Source of the DNA: Bacillota bacterium
GTDB lineage: Bacteria > Bacillota > Dehalobacteriia > UBA4068
NCBI GenBank assembly: GCA_024679955.1
Contig: JAILCQ010000002.1
Coordinates: forward strand, 1-48,428
DNA: 48,428 nucleotides
Direction: 5' to 3'
In this document: positions 1 through 7,646 of the stretch, piece after piece
Position numbering within the stretch: position 1 is the first letter of the stretch
Layout: each line of letters starts with the position of its first letter
Notes under the pieces: model-generated
What the model saw: only the letters and a program-made list of their open reading frames with translations
The model's database searches: none
Told to the model about the DNA's origin: nothing
Position numbers and translations under genes: made by a program

Positions 1-2
1 AG

Positions 3-41
3 CGCGCAAGGCTTGCCGAATACGCTAAGGGCCTTGTGTAA
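3..41 (+). CDS. possible 3' end of a truncated gene at the left edge
   Basis: In this frame the first bases read RARLAEYAKGLV followed by TAA, which looks like an ordinary protein C-terminus. The other two plus frames give no comparable ending. Only 12 residues are visible, so the family cannot be named. The IS3-family element begins 30 bases further on, so it lies just downstream of this gene and does not interrupt the visible coding part. Confidence 0.3.
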   Translation, partial: RARLAEYAKGLV

Positions 42-71
42 TCCGCAAAATATGAAAAGGCGCGGACATAT

Positions 72-96
72 TGATATGTACCCTCTTTACTGGACA
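72..96 (+). repeat. left terminal inverted repeat of the IS
   Basis: This 25-base arm begins with TG and matches the reverse complement of 1525-1549 except at three internal positions. It overlaps the probable promoter region of orfA. Confidence 0.88.
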
Positions 97-119
97 ATCA
101 GTAAGGAGGGTATATTTTT

Positions 120-692
120 ATGCGTTACAGTTACGAGTTTAAGAGGAAATGTGTAGAACTGTACAGGGAAGGGAAGTGGCCCGAGACACCCGACGGAATA
201 AAGGCCCCGGATCGTTTCCATCGCAAGATCCGGTAATGGGTCCGCATGGAAGAAGCAAATGGTCCGGATGCTCTGAAACACAAAAATCAAAACAAGGAAT
301 GGAGACCTGAAGAACGATTAGAACTGGTATCCAAAGTACTTGCAGGGGCCTCCGTCACATCAGTGGCTATTGATGCAGGGATCAATAGCGGATTATTGTA
401 TCAATGGGTTCGCAAATATAAGAATGAGGGGTATAATGGTCTGGTAAGCTTGAAGAAAGGCCGAGCGCCAAAGGAGCCCACGATGAAGAAAGTCAACTAC
501 AACAATCCGCGAAAGCTCGAGGAATCCGAGTATGAAGAACTCGTACGGCTGAGAGCTGAGAATGCATACATCAAAGCAGAGATCGAAGTCATAAAAAAAG
601 AGATCGCCTTGAGAGAAGAAAAGGAAGCTGCGCGACTCAAGGCGAAAAAGCAGCGATCATCAAAGAATTCAGGGAGTCCGGATATCAACTGA
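120..692 (+). pseudogene. IS3-family OrfA (HTH protein) with an in-frame stop
   Basis: OrfA binds the element ends and is the N-terminal part of the OrfAB transposase. The natural start is the ATG at 120, behind a strong GGAGGG site at 105-110. The first 38 codons (MRYSYEFKRKCVELYREGKW...) are typical of an OrfA N-terminus. They end at a TAA at 234-236, and the same frame then continues without a break from WVRMEEANG to 692. The second part carries a helix-turn-helix (VTSVAIDAGINSGLLYQWVRKYK) and a C-terminal leucine-zipper-like coiled coil. One nonsense substitution, for example of a CAA or GAA codon, explains the break. A shortened protein could restart at ATG 246, but it would lack the first HTH helices and has no clear ribosome binding site. 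Confidence 0.85.
593..599 (+). other. programmed -1 frameshift site (A AAA AAA) in orfA
   Basis: Seven A residues sit in the 0-frame as A-AAA-AAA followed by G, the canonical slippery heptamer of IS3 elements. A -1 shift here enters the orfB frame, which is open from this point through the DDE domain. A second A5G run at 645-650 lies in the same overlap and is a weaker alternative. Confidence 0.6.
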
Positions 693-700
693 AACATCTT

Positions 701-1504
701 TTGAAGGCGATGGGTCTTTCGAGATCCACGTATTACTATGAGATCTCGAAAGAAGACGCTGTGGCCAAAAGAAACGAAGAGATGGCCGGCATGATCAGGG
801 AGATCTTCGAGCATAATAAGGGACGATACGGCGTCCGCAGAGTCCATCACGAGCTGATCAACAGAGGGTATAAGACAAACCATAAGAAGGTCCAGCGTCT
901 GATGCACCGCATGGGACTCAAGGGGAAACGGCCAAAGGAGAAGTACCATTCTTACCGGGGAGAAGTGGGAAAGGTTGCAGAAAACCTTATCAACAGAGAC
1001 TTCAGCACGACGAAGCCTTTCGAGAAATGGACGACAGACGTCTCTCAGTTCAGTTTCCCTTGGGGGAAATGCTATCTCTCTCCGATCCTGGACATGCACA
1101 CGAACGAGGTCATCTCTTACGATCTTTCAACAAGTCCAAACATGGAACAGATCAAAAGGATGCTTGAGAAAGGACTTGGCCGGTTTTCATCGCTCAAAGG
1201 CCTGATATTTCATTCTGACCAGGGCTGGCAGTATCAGCACGCCTATTTCAGGAATGTGATCAAAGAGAAAGGTATCGTACAGTCCATGTCCCGGAAAGGA
1301 AACTGCTATGATAACAGCATTATGGAGACCTTTTTCGGGAGGCTGAAGAACGAGATGTTCTATGGGTATGAGAAGGATTACCGGTCCTATGAGGAGTTCT
1401 CCGCAGCCATGGCCAATTACATTGACTACTACAACAATGAGCGCATTCAGGTAAAAACGAAGTGGATGCCACCCGTAAAGTACAGAATGGCATCCACCTG
1501 TTGA
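701..1504 (+). CDS. IS3-family transposase OrfB (DDE integrase domain)
   Basis: This is the catalytic half of the IS3 transposase, 267 aa from the ATG at 701. The frame is open further upstream to about 599 (EKAAIIKEFRESGYQLKHLL...), so the product is normally made as an OrfAB fusion by frameshifting. An N-terminal HTH_21-type segment (REIFEHNKGRYGVRRVHHEL) is followed by the rve core. The DDE triad is visible as D in WTTDVSQ, D in FHSDQGWQY and E in NSIMETFFGRLKNE. No strong ribosome binding site precedes 701, in keeping with expression by frameshift. The frame is intact, but the stop in orfA should block the fusion. Confidence 0.93.
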   Translation: MKAMGLSRSTYYYEISKEDAVAKRNEEMAGMIREIFEHNKGRYGVRRVHHELINRGYKTNHKKVQRLMHRMGLKGKRPKEKYHSYRGEVGKVAENLINRDFSTTKPFEKWTTDVSQFSFPWGKCYLSPILDMHTNEVISYDLSTSPNMEQIKRMLEKGLGRFSSLKGLIFHSDQGWQYQHAYFRNVIKEKGIVQSMSRKGNCYDNSIMETFFGRLKNEMFYGYEKDYRSYEEFSAAMANYIDYYNNERIQVKTKWMPPVKYRMASTC

Positions 1505-1524
1505 GCCTCGGTCATAAATCAATG

Positions 1525-1549
1525 TGTCCAGGAAACTGGGTACATATCA
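1525..1549 (-). repeat. right terminal inverted repeat of the IS
   Basis: The reverse complement reads TGATATGTACCC and onward and pairs with the left arm at 22 of 25 positions. It lies 20 bases after the orfB stop. Confidence 0.88.
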
Positions 1550-1619
1550 GTTGCTTGACCAACGGCGGAAACCGGTTTTTTGCAATTTTCTATACCCTGG
1601 TTTTACCCGGGATCGAGCT

Positions 1620-2309
1620 TTAGGCGGCCGCGCCGCGTTTTTTGTTTTTCCAGGCGCGGATGCTGCGATAGACCAGATAGAACAACAGGGAGTTCAAGCC
1701 GGCTTTCAGCAGATTGAAGGGGATCAAAGCCACCAAGAGCATGCCTTTTACCGTCTGATAGGCGGTAACCGCCGCTTCCGAATAGGCCCCCGCCGTATAA
1801 CCGCCGCTTAAACCGTCGAAAAAGATGCGGGCGGATTCGCCGATGGGCACGTCCATCAGCACCTTGGGCGTAAAAATAAAATTCAACGGTATCATGATCA
1901 ACGCCATGGCGATGCTCCCGCAAATCAAAGCGAGGATCAGGCCCTTATTGGTTTTCCTGCAAGCGGCGTAAATGGCATAGGCCACCGTCACCAAGGTACC
2001 GGAGGCGATCATATGCATCAAAAAGCCGATAGGTCCGTCATGGCCGAATAAAAAGGCCTGGATAAAGGAGGCCACGGTCAAAACGATCATGCCCGGTCCC
2101 CAACCCATGGTAAAGGCGGCAAACAGCACCGGCACATCCGCCATGTCATACTTCAGGAAAGGGGCCGACGGTATCAGGGGGAAGCATAAAAAAACCAATA
2201 CCGAAGATACGGCAATCAACATAGCCATACGCACCAATGTCAATGTACTGCGCTTTTGTCCTTTGCCTTGCCCGGCCATACTGCCCGGCTCCGACTGCAA
2301 CATATTCAT
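1620..2309 (-). CDS. ribU: riboflavin ECF transporter S component RibU
   Basis: RibU is the membrane substrate-binding subunit of an energy-coupling-factor importer for riboflavin; it works with EcfA, EcfA' and EcfT encoded elsewhere. The 229-aa protein has five to six hydrophobic segments. Its N-terminal region FLKYDMADVPVLFAAFTMGWGPG is the conserved S-component stretch of RibU. The start is the ATG at 2309, preceded by AAGGAG with a 9-base spacing; a longer frame would begin inside the riboswitch and is not used. The FMN aptamer and terminator just upstream fit the assignment and imply repression when FMN is plentiful. It follows tadA on the same strand but has its own promoter. Confidence 0.93.
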   Translation of the reverse strand: MNMLQSEPGSMAGQGKGQKRSTLTLVRMAMLIAVSSVLVFLCFPLIPSAPFLKYDMADVPVLFAAFTMGWGPGMIVLTVASFIQAFLFGHDGPIGFLMHMIASGTLVTVAYAIYAACRKTNKGLILALICGSIAMALIMIPLNFIFTPKVLMDVPIGESARIFFDGLSGGYTAGAYSEAAVTAYQTVKGMLLVALIPFNLLKAGLNSLLFYLVYRSIRAWKNKKRGAAA

Positions 2310-2340
2310 TATCCTACGCTCCTTTTTTGGCTGCTTCCAT

Positions 2341-2366
2341 AAAAAAACCTCATGCACGGCATGAGG
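2341..2366 (-). terminator. riboswitch-controlled intrinsic terminator before ribU
   Basis: On the minus strand CCTCATGC-CGT-GCATGAGG forms a perfect 8-bp stem with a 3-base loop, followed directly by seven T. It lies between the FMN aptamer and the ribU start, so it is the expected off-state terminator of the switch. Confidence 0.85.
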
Positions 2367-2394
2367 CGATGGCAAGCGAAAACGCGAAACGACA

Positions 2395-2531
2395 TCTTCT
2401 TCCATCCGGACTATACCGTCGGCTCAGGATTTGCACCTGATCGGCTCCCCCTTGTTCCAAGGAGAACGCTCGCGGGCTTGGCGGGAAAACCGCCTTACCG
2501 CCGGTGGGGAATCGCACCCCGCCCCGAAGAC
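2395..2531 (-). ncRNA. FMN riboswitch (RFN element)
   Basis: Read on the minus strand, the segment contains the conserved RFN pieces in order: GGGGCGGGGTGCGATTCCCC near 2520, ACCGGCGGTAA, then GATCAGGTGCAAATCCTGAG, GCCGACGGTATAGTCCGGATG and GAAGA. These are the hallmark sequences of the six-stem FMN aptamer. The terminator at 2341-2366 sits between it and ribU, so FMN binding should end transcription early. Confidence 0.95.
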
Positions 2532-2540
2532 AGCCATATT

Positions 2541-3050
2541 TTATTTGTCGAACCCATTATACGCCGGCGGCGCATATCTGTCAACGCTTTGCCTTTTTTG
2601 GCGAAAAAACTGTTTCAGTAACAGGGCGGCCCGTTCTTCTTCCAAACCGCCTTCCACGATCAGCCGGTGATTCAAAGCCGGATGCTCGCAAATGTTCATA
2701 ACGCTGCCGCAAGCGCCGCTTTTGGGATCCGGCGCGGCATAAACCAAACGGGCGACCCGCGCCTGTACCAAAGCCCCGGCGCACATGGGGCAAGGCTCCA
2801 AAGTGACGTACAGCGCCGCCCCCGGCAAGCGCCAGCCGCCCAAGCAGGCGCAGGCCTGACGGATGGCAATCATTTCCGCATGGAGCGTGGCGTCTTTCCC
2901 CGTTTCCTTGCGGTTATGTCCCCGGCCGATGATACGCCCGTCCTTCACCACCACCGCGCCGACGGGCACTTCGGCGATATCCGCCGCTGCCTGGGCTTCC
3001 AGAAGGGCCTCTTCCATAAAGCGGCAATCTTCCGCAGAAAAAGGCGCCAT
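2541..3050 (-). CDS. tadA: tRNA-specific adenosine deaminase TadA
   Basis: TadA converts the wobble adenosine 34 of tRNA-Arg(ACG) to inosine. The 169-aa protein has the zinc cytidine-deaminase fold, with the HAE motif at residues 57-59 (zinc ligand and catalytic Glu) and P-C-x-x-C at 86-90. Length and motifs are normal for the family. The ATG at 3050 overlaps the TAA of the upstream hydrolase by one base (TAATG), which indicates translational coupling and settles the start. The last codons also contain a consensus promoter for the riboswitch transcript. It is the last gene of the M50-trpS-scpAB group before ribU. Confidence 0.93.
   Translation of the reverse strand: MAPFSAEDCRFMEEALLEAQAAADIAEVPVGAVVVKDGRIIGRGHNRKETGKDATLHAEMIAIRQACACLGGWRLPGAALYVTLEPCPMCAGALVQARVARLVYAAPDPKSGACGSVMNICEHPALNHRLIVEGGLEEERAALLLKQFFRQKRQSVDRYAPPAYNGFDK
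2556..2584 (-). promoter_or_regulatory. sigma-A promoter for the FMN riboswitch/ribU transcript
   Basis: On the minus strand TTGACA is separated by 17 bases from TATAAT, a perfect consensus match. It lies inside the last codons of tadA. The start of transcription would fall near 2549, about 18 bases before the aptamer. Confidence 0.85.
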
Positions 3051-3604
3051 TATATCAACTCCGCGCCCAAACTGTCCCGCATATGGGCCAAACCCCAGCG
3101 CTGTCCCTCCGGGCTCAGCGCCGCGCAGGCGTCGGCCTTGACTTTGACTGTATAGCCCCGGTAATAGGCGTCGGTCACCGTGTGCAAAACGCAAATATCC
3201 GTGCAAACGCCGCATACCGTGATTTCATTCACGCCCCGTTGGCGCAGCATGGCGTCTAAAGGCGTATCGTGAAAAGCGGAATACCAGATCTTCGGCAAAT
3301 ACAGGGTCTGCCCGGCCTGAGAAGCCTGCAGATGCCGGAACCGTTTGCCGGTTTCTCCGTAGATCTCTTCTCCCCAGGTGCCGGCTAAATTATGGGCGGG
3401 GAACAGGGCGCGTTCCGGATGATACAGATCCGTTTCTTCGTGGCGGTCGTTGCAGACGACGACGAAGCCGCCGGCAGCCGCCGTTTCCTCCATCAGACGG
3501 CAAATGACCCCGTCCAATTGCCGGCCGGGCTCGCCGCAGGACAAAGCGCCCTTTTCGTCAATAAAATCGTTGCTGTAATCGATGATCAACAAAGCCTGGG
3601 ACAT
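3050..3604 (-). CDS. isochorismatase-family cysteine hydrolase, nicotinamidase-like
   Basis: This 184-aa protein has the cysteine hydrolase triad D9 (LIIDYSND), K105 (LYLPKIWYS) and C138 (CGVCTDICVLHT). D53, H55 and H71 match the metal-binding positions of nicotinamidases such as PncA, which deamidate nicotinamide to nicotinate. A nicotinate phosphoribosyltransferase, the next step of that salvage route, is encoded at 11075, but the two genes are not in one operon. The start follows AAGGAGG. Its stop overlaps the tadA start. Other isochorismatase-family amidases cannot be excluded, so no gene symbol is given. Confidence 0.85.
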   Translation of the reverse strand: MSQALLIIDYSNDFIDEKGALSCGEPGRQLDGVICRLMEETAAAGGFVVVCNDRHEETDLYHPERALFPAHNLAGTWGEEIYGETGKRFRHLQASQAGQTLYLPKIWYSAFHDTPLDAMLRQRGVNEITVCGVCTDICVLHTVTDAYYRGYTVKVKADACAALSPEGQRWGLAHMRDSLGAELI

Positions 3605-3622
3605 AGCAGCAGCCTCCTTTTT

Positions 3623-4186
3623 CTATAAAGTCAATTGTTCCGGTCCGTCGCCGCCCAAGCGGATCTCCTCACCGGCGTTTTGCGGATTTTCCGCCAGCTT
3701 GGGCAAATCGTCCAGGGACTCCAGTCCGAAAAAGCGCAGGAAGTCGTCGGTGGTGCCGTATAAAACGGCCCTGCCGGGGCCGGCCCGGCGACCCACTTCT
3801 TTGATCAGGCGTTTTTCCAGCAATTTGGCCATCACGCCGTCGGCGTCCACCTGACGGATGGCCGCCACGTCCGCCTTGGCAATGGGTTGGCGATAGGCGA
3901 CGATGGCCAGGGTCTCCATGGCGGCGGCGGACAATTGCTGCAGCTTGGGACGGTATAATTTTTCGATCAAGGGCGCCCATTGGGCGTCGCTGGTCAATTG
4001 CCATCCCCCCGCCACATGGCGCAAATGAAAGCCACGGTCCTCATATTCCTGGGACAATTGGCAAAGGACGGCCTGCACTTCATTTTTGGAATTGCCGGTG
4101 ATCTCCGCCAGTTTTTCCAGGGAAACCGGCTCGGCGGCCACAAACAGCAGGCATTCCACCCCTTGTTTCAGTTGTTGCAAATCCAT
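3623..4186 (-). CDS. scpB: segregation and condensation protein B (ScpB)
   Basis: ScpB is a winged-helix partner of the SMC-ScpA condensin complex that organises and segregates the chromosome. The 187-aa protein shows the family's two winged-helix domains, with the characteristic segment LSAAAMETLAIVAYRQPIAKADVAAIRQVDADGVMAKLLEKRLIKEVGR around residues 89-138. It follows scpA on the same strand with a 20-base gap, behind an AAAGGAG site. The scpA-scpB pairing is typical of Bacillota. Confidence 0.95.
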   Translation of the reverse strand: MDLQQLKQGVECLLFVAAEPVSLEKLAEITGNSKNEVQAVLCQLSQEYEDRGFHLRHVAGGWQLTSDAQWAPLIEKLYRPKLQQLSAAAMETLAIVAYRQPIAKADVAAIRQVDADGVMAKLLEKRLIKEVGRRAGPGRAVLYGTTDDFLRFFGLESLDDLPKLAENPQNAGEEIRLGGDGPEQLTL

Positions 4187-4206
4187 CTGCGGTCGCTCCT
4201 TTCCCG

Positions 4207-4959
4207 CTAATTGGCGATCGCCTGCAGCATGGCGGAGGAGGGATAAAAATAGATCTCTTCATACGGTTGGTTTTGGGCGATGATCAATTGTTTGTTGCGG
4301 GCCAGCTCCAACAAAGCCAAAAAGGTCACGATCAATTCGATGCGGCTGGCGTTGGGAGAAAAAATCTGGGAAAAAGCCGTGCCCTGGGGATTTTTTCGCA
4401 GCAACAAAGGCAATTCCGCCAGCTTGTCCTGAACGGTGATCCGTTCCCGGGGCACGTTGATAACGGATATATGCTCCTTGGCGGCTTTGGCCAACACTTT
4501 GGCAAAGGCCGCGGTAAGGTCGGACAGGGTTTTCCCGGCCACCGGGTTCTCTTCGCTGAACAGATTGACGTATAATTCTTCCTCATTGGGCCGGCTGTAA
4601 AGAAGGCTTTCCGCCTGACGGAACTGGCGCAGACCGGCGGCGGCTTCTTTAAAGCGCAGATATTCCAAAATATCTTTTACCAGCTCTTCCCTGGCGTCCA
4701 CATATTCCTCCGTTTCTTCCGCCGCCGCGGCCGGCGGCAAAAGCATACGGGCTTTGATCGACAGCAAAGTAGCGGCCATGACCAGAAAATCGGAAGTCAC
4801 GTCCAAATCCAATTCCTGCATGGCCTGCAGATAGGCCAGATATTCGGCGGTGATCTGCGCCACGGGGATGTCGTATATATCGATTTCGTTTTCTTTGATC
4901 AAATGCAAAAGCAGATCAAAGGGGCCTTCAAAAGCCTGGATCTTGACCTGATAGGTCAT
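4207..4959 (-). CDS. scpA: segregation and condensation protein A (ScpA)
   Basis: ScpA is the kleisin subunit that bridges the heads of the SMC dimer. The 250-aa protein begins YQVKIQAFEGPFDLLLHLIKENEIDIYDIPVAQITAEYL, the conserved kleisin N-terminus that contacts the SMC neck. It ends in a winged helix (IVTFLALLELARNKQLIIAQNQPYEEI) for the SMC cap. Its ATG overlaps the trpS stop by four bases (ATGA), so translation is probably coupled. The middle is a variable acidic linker, as usual. Confidence 0.95.
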   Translation of the reverse strand: MTYQVKIQAFEGPFDLLLHLIKENEIDIYDIPVAQITAEYLAYLQAMQELDLDVTSDFLVMAATLLSIKARMLLPPAAAAEETEEYVDAREELVKDILEYLRFKEAAAGLRQFRQAESLLYSRPNEEELYVNLFSEENPVAGKTLSDLTAAFAKVLAKAAKEHISVINVPRERITVQDKLAELPLLLRKNPQGTAFSQIFSPNASRIELIVTFLALLELARNKQLIIAQNQPYEEIYFYPSSAMLQAIAN

Positions 4960-5945
4960 ATACCGATCGCCTCTCGCACCATTTCCATGGTGATTTGCGC
5001 CTGCTGACGGGCGGCGTTATTGCCGTCTTCGATGATATCGTCCAGCAAGTCCGGCATGGTTTCCAGCTGCGCCCGTTTTTCCCGGATGGGATCCAGAAAA
5101 TCGTTGATTTTCTGGGTCAGCATTTTTTTGCATTGGCCGCAGCCGATGGAGCCCGCCTGACAGGCGGCGCAAATCTCCGGTTGTTCTTCCTGATTATAAA
5201 AGCCGTGGTAGGCGTATACCGCGCAAATATCCGGATGTCCCGGATCGGTTTTGCGGATACGCGCCGGATCGGTGATCATTTGCCAAACTTTATCCTTTAC
5301 TTCCTCTGCCGTAAAAGAAAGATTGATATAGTTGTTGTAGCTCTTGCTCATTTTCCGGTTATCCGTGCCGGGCAAAACTTTAATCTTCGCCAAAATCGCC
5401 TCCGGCTCGGGGAAGATTTCCACATTATACATATTGTTGAAACGGCGGGCCAATTCCCGGGTGAACTCGCAATGGGGCAGCTGATCCTCGCCTACCGGCA
5501 CGCCCACCGGCCGGTACATCAGAATATCCGCCGACATCAGCAACGGGTAGCCCAAAAAGCCGTAGGTGGCTATATCCTTACCCTGATCTTTGAATTGCCG
5601 CACCTGGCCTTTATAGGTAGGCACCCGTTCCAGCCAGGGCAAAGGCGTGATCATGGACATCAATAAATGCAATTCCGCATGCTCTTTGATATCGGACTGA
5701 TGGAAAATGTGGCATTTTTCGGGGTCCAAACCGGCGGAAATATAATCGATCACCACTTGCCGTTTGTTTTCCCTGAGTTTATCGGTTTGGTCAAATTGCG
5801 TGGTGATCGCATGCCAATCCGCGGTAAAAAAATAGGCGTCGTAATCCTCAGAAAGCCTGGCCCAATTCTCGATCACGCTGTAATGTCCCAAATGCAAGCG
5901 CCCGGTGGGCCGCATACCGCTTAGAATCCGTCCTTTTCCAGTCAT
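4956..5945 (-). CDS. trpS: tryptophanyl-tRNA synthetase
   Basis: TrpRS charges tRNA-Trp in the cytoplasm. The 329-aa protein is a normal length for bacterial class Ic enzymes. The HIGH-type motif is in RPTGRLHLGHYS near the N-terminus and the KMSKS loop is in DNRKMSKSYNN. Near residues 240-275 there is an extra cysteine group, C-x20-C-x6-C-x2-C with one more Cys in between, resembling the iron-sulfur cluster ligands known in the Thermotoga enzyme. No T-box leader is seen; only 43 bases separate it from the upstream protease gene, so it is probably transcribed from the promoter at 6732-6760. Confidence 0.96.
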   Translation of the reverse strand: MTGKGRILSGMRPTGRLHLGHYSVIENWARLSEDYDAYFFTADWHAITTQFDQTDKLRENKRQVVIDYISAGLDPEKCHIFHQSDIKEHAELHLLMSMITPLPWLERVPTYKGQVRQFKDQGKDIATYGFLGYPLLMSADILMYRPVGVPVGEDQLPHCEFTRELARRFNNMYNVEIFPEPEAILAKIKVLPGTDNRKMSKSYNNYINLSFTAEEVKDKVWQMITDPARIRKTDPGHPDICAVYAYHGFYNQEEQPEICAACQAGSIGCGQCKKMLTQKINDFLDPIREKRAQLETMPDLLDDIIEDGNNAARQQAQITMEMVREAIGI

Positions 5946-5988
5946 AACCCCTATCTCCTTTTTGCAATAAGTAAAATATGTAATAGAA

Positions 5989-6657
5989 TCATATACCGAA
6001 CAGCGAATAAATAGCTTGTATCAACCATTGGGCCGGCTTGCTGATGATCGTGCCCAATATATCTATACCGGGCAGCCCCAACAGGCTCAAAATCTCCGGC
6101 AGGAAGATCAGCAGCATCAGTATGCCGAAGCCGTACCGTTCCAAAGCCAGCTCCACATGGAGTTTGCTTTCCGGCAGCAGGCCGCCTAATATTTTGGAAC
6201 CGTCCAGGGGCGGGATGGGTATCAGATTGAATACCGCCAGCACCACGTTAATCATAACAAAATAGCTGAGAAAAACCAAGGCATAATAATAAAAACCGTT
6301 TGTTGCGGGGGCCAGATGCACGATCAAAGACATGATCCCGGCGCCCGCCAGGGCTTCCAGCAAATTCATGACCGGCCCCGCCGCTGAAACCGCCATCAGT
6401 TTTTTGCGGCGGTTTTCCCCCATCAGCCAGGGGTTCACCGGCACCGGCTTGGCCCAGCCGAAACCGGCCACGATCAAAAGCAAAGTACCCAGCACGTCCA
6501 GATGCCGCAAAGGATTCAGCGTCAAACGGCCGGCATCCCTGGCGGTGGGATCGCCGAAGGCATAGGCCACCCGGGCATGGGCATATTCATGGAAGGTCAG
6601 GGCGATAATGATCGCCGGTACCAAAAACAGCAATCTGCTCAAAGAAAAATCAAACAT
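5989..6657 (-). CDS. site-2 protease family zinc metalloprotease (M50)
   Basis: This is a 222-aa integral membrane protein with about five to six hydrophobic segments. The active site HExxH is in LTFHEYAHARVAYAFGDPTARDAGRLTLNPLRHLD, and the second metal-ligand motif is in NLIPIPPLDGSKIL. These are the signatures of compact YwhC/RseP-like M50 proteases, which cut transmembrane substrates. The substrate is unknown. It is the first gene of a group that continues into trpS, scpA and scpB, an order often seen in Clostridia. A GGAGCG site precedes the ATG. Confidence 0.92.
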   Translation of the reverse strand: MFDFSLSRLLFLVPAIIIALTFHEYAHARVAYAFGDPTARDAGRLTLNPLRHLDVLGTLLLIVAGFGWAKPVPVNPWLMGENRRKKLMAVSAAGPVMNLLEALAGAGIMSLIVHLAPATNGFYYYALVFLSYFVMINVVLAVFNLIPIPPLDGSKILGGLLPESKLHVELALERYGFGILMLLIFLPEILSLLGLPGIDILGTIISKPAQWLIQAIYSLFGI

Positions 6658-6731
6658 ACGACGCTCCTTTGTTCCGCAAGTGGCGCTTTGAACAGGATTT
6701 GCAGCGCCGGGCAGACGGTATCCATTATGTT

Positions 6732-6760
6732 ATTATATCAATCTTCCCTGCGTTTGGCAA
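6732..6760 (-). promoter_or_regulatory. sigma-A promoter of the M50-trpS-scpAB operon
   Basis: On the minus strand TTGCCA is followed after 17 bases by TATAAT. It lies about 75 bases before the protease start, with no other promoter in between. Confidence 0.7.
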
Positions 6761-6815
6761 TATTTACCCAGGGGTTTCTGCGCTTCCCGGCTGTTCGCCG
6801 CTTTGCCTGCTGCCG

Positions 6816-6860
6816 GAAAAACAAAGCAACGGCGCTTCTCTTTTCATAAAACGCCGTTGC
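6816..6860 (-). terminator. intrinsic terminator of the spoIIA operon
   Basis: The minus strand reads GCAACGGCG, a 17-base loop, CGCCGTTGC and then a T-rich run (TTTGTTTTT). The 9-bp stem is perfect and lies just downstream of sigF. Confidence 0.8.
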
Positions 6861-6869
6861 CTGCTATTT

Positions 6870-7646
6870 TTACGCATCCTCCTGTTTGGCGGCGATTTCC
6901 CGGCGCAGCTGCCGCAAGGCCTTTTTTTCCAAACGGGATATCTGCACCTGGGACACGCCCATTTCCCGGGCCACTTCAGCCTGGGTCCAATCCTGATAAT
7001 AGCGTCGCTTCAAAATATGGCTCCAACGGGGCGGCAAAGCGGCCAATAGCCGTTCCACATCCAGCTTTTCCAAAATGGCCTCATCTTCCGCCAAAGTCAT
7101 ATCCTTCAGGCGGGCCAGCAGATCGACGGCGGAACCGTCCGCATGCCGGTGGGGTTCATGCAGGGAGATCAAGGGCCGGGAAGCCTGTACGGCCAAAAGC
7201 ACCTGCTCCGGGGACAGATCCAGGGCAGCGGCGATCTGCGACAGGCTGGGCTCCTGCTGCAAGCTGGCATAAAGCGCCTTGCGGGTTTTTTCCACCGCCG
7301 CCGCCCGTTCTTTTAAGGTGCGGCTGACCGATATGGGGCCGTTATCCCGCAGGTAGCGGCGGATCTCCCCCAGGACCAAAGGCACGGCATAGGTAGAAAA
7401 GCATACCGGATACTGCAAATCGAATTGATCCACCGCCTTGATCAACCCCAAACATCCCACCTGGAACAAATCTTCCGCGTCCTGCCCCAAGCCGGCGTAA
7501 CGACGAACGACGCTGTGAACCAAACGCAGATTGGCCCGGATCAAAGTCTCTTTCGCATAAAAATCTCCGCTTTGCGCCAGGCGCAGCAGTTCGCGGGTTT
7601 TATCTTCGGGCAAAAGAGCGTCCTGTACGGTCTGAGCCCCGGTCAC
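6870..7646 (-). CDS. sigF: sporulation sigma factor F
   Basis: Sigma-F is the first forespore-specific RNA polymerase sigma factor. The 258-aa protein has region 2 (NLRLVHSVVRRYAGLGQDAEDLFQVGCLGLIKAVDQFDLQYPVCFSTYAVPLVLGEIRRYLRDN), then region 3, and a region 4 helix-turn-helix near the C-terminus (DWTQAEVAREMGVSQVQISRLEKKAL). It starts with GTG directly after the TAA of spoIIAB, using an AAGGA site inside the end of that gene, so translation is coupled. Activity should be held in check by SpoIIAB until SpoIIAA is dephosphorylated. The gene order AA-AB-sigF confirms that it is sigma-F and not the related sigma-G or sigma-B. Confidence 0.96.
   Translation of the reverse strand: MTGAQTVQDALLPEDKTRELLRLAQSGDFYAKETLIRANLRLVHSVVRRYAGLGQDAEDLFQVGCLGLIKAVDQFDLQYPVCFSTYAVPLVLGEIRRYLRDNGPISVSRTLKERAAAVEKTRKALYASLQQEPSLSQIAAALDLSPEQVLLAVQASRPLISLHEPHRHADGSAVDLLARLKDMTLAEDEAILEKLDVERLLAALPPRWSHILKRRYYQDWTQAEVAREMGVSQVQISRLEKKALRQLRREIAAKQEDA

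Larger units (their letters stand above)
72..1549 (+). mobile_element. IS3-family insertion sequence (IS150-like), 1478 bp
   Basis: The element is bounded by 25-bp imperfect inverted repeats that start TGATATGTACCC and match at 22 of 25 positions. It holds the two-frame orfA/orfB arrangement of the IS3 family, with orfB in the -1 frame and an A7 slippery run in the overlap. The DDE residues of orfB are present. The flanking bases (68-71 atat, 1550-1553 gttg) do not form the 3-5 bp target duplication expected after a simple insertion. OrfA contains an internal stop, so the copy is probably unable to make full-length OrfAB. Its base composition is more AT-rich than the genes to the right. Confidence 0.93.

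Noticed and set aside
497-1099. 200-codon minus-strand frame across the IS
   Set aside because: It is antisense to the transposase, whose DDE residues and frameshift arrangement are clear.
5946-5988. T-box leader before trpS
   Set aside because: The gap to the upstream gene is only 43 bases, too short for a T-box, and no T-box sequence was found further upstream in the operon leader.
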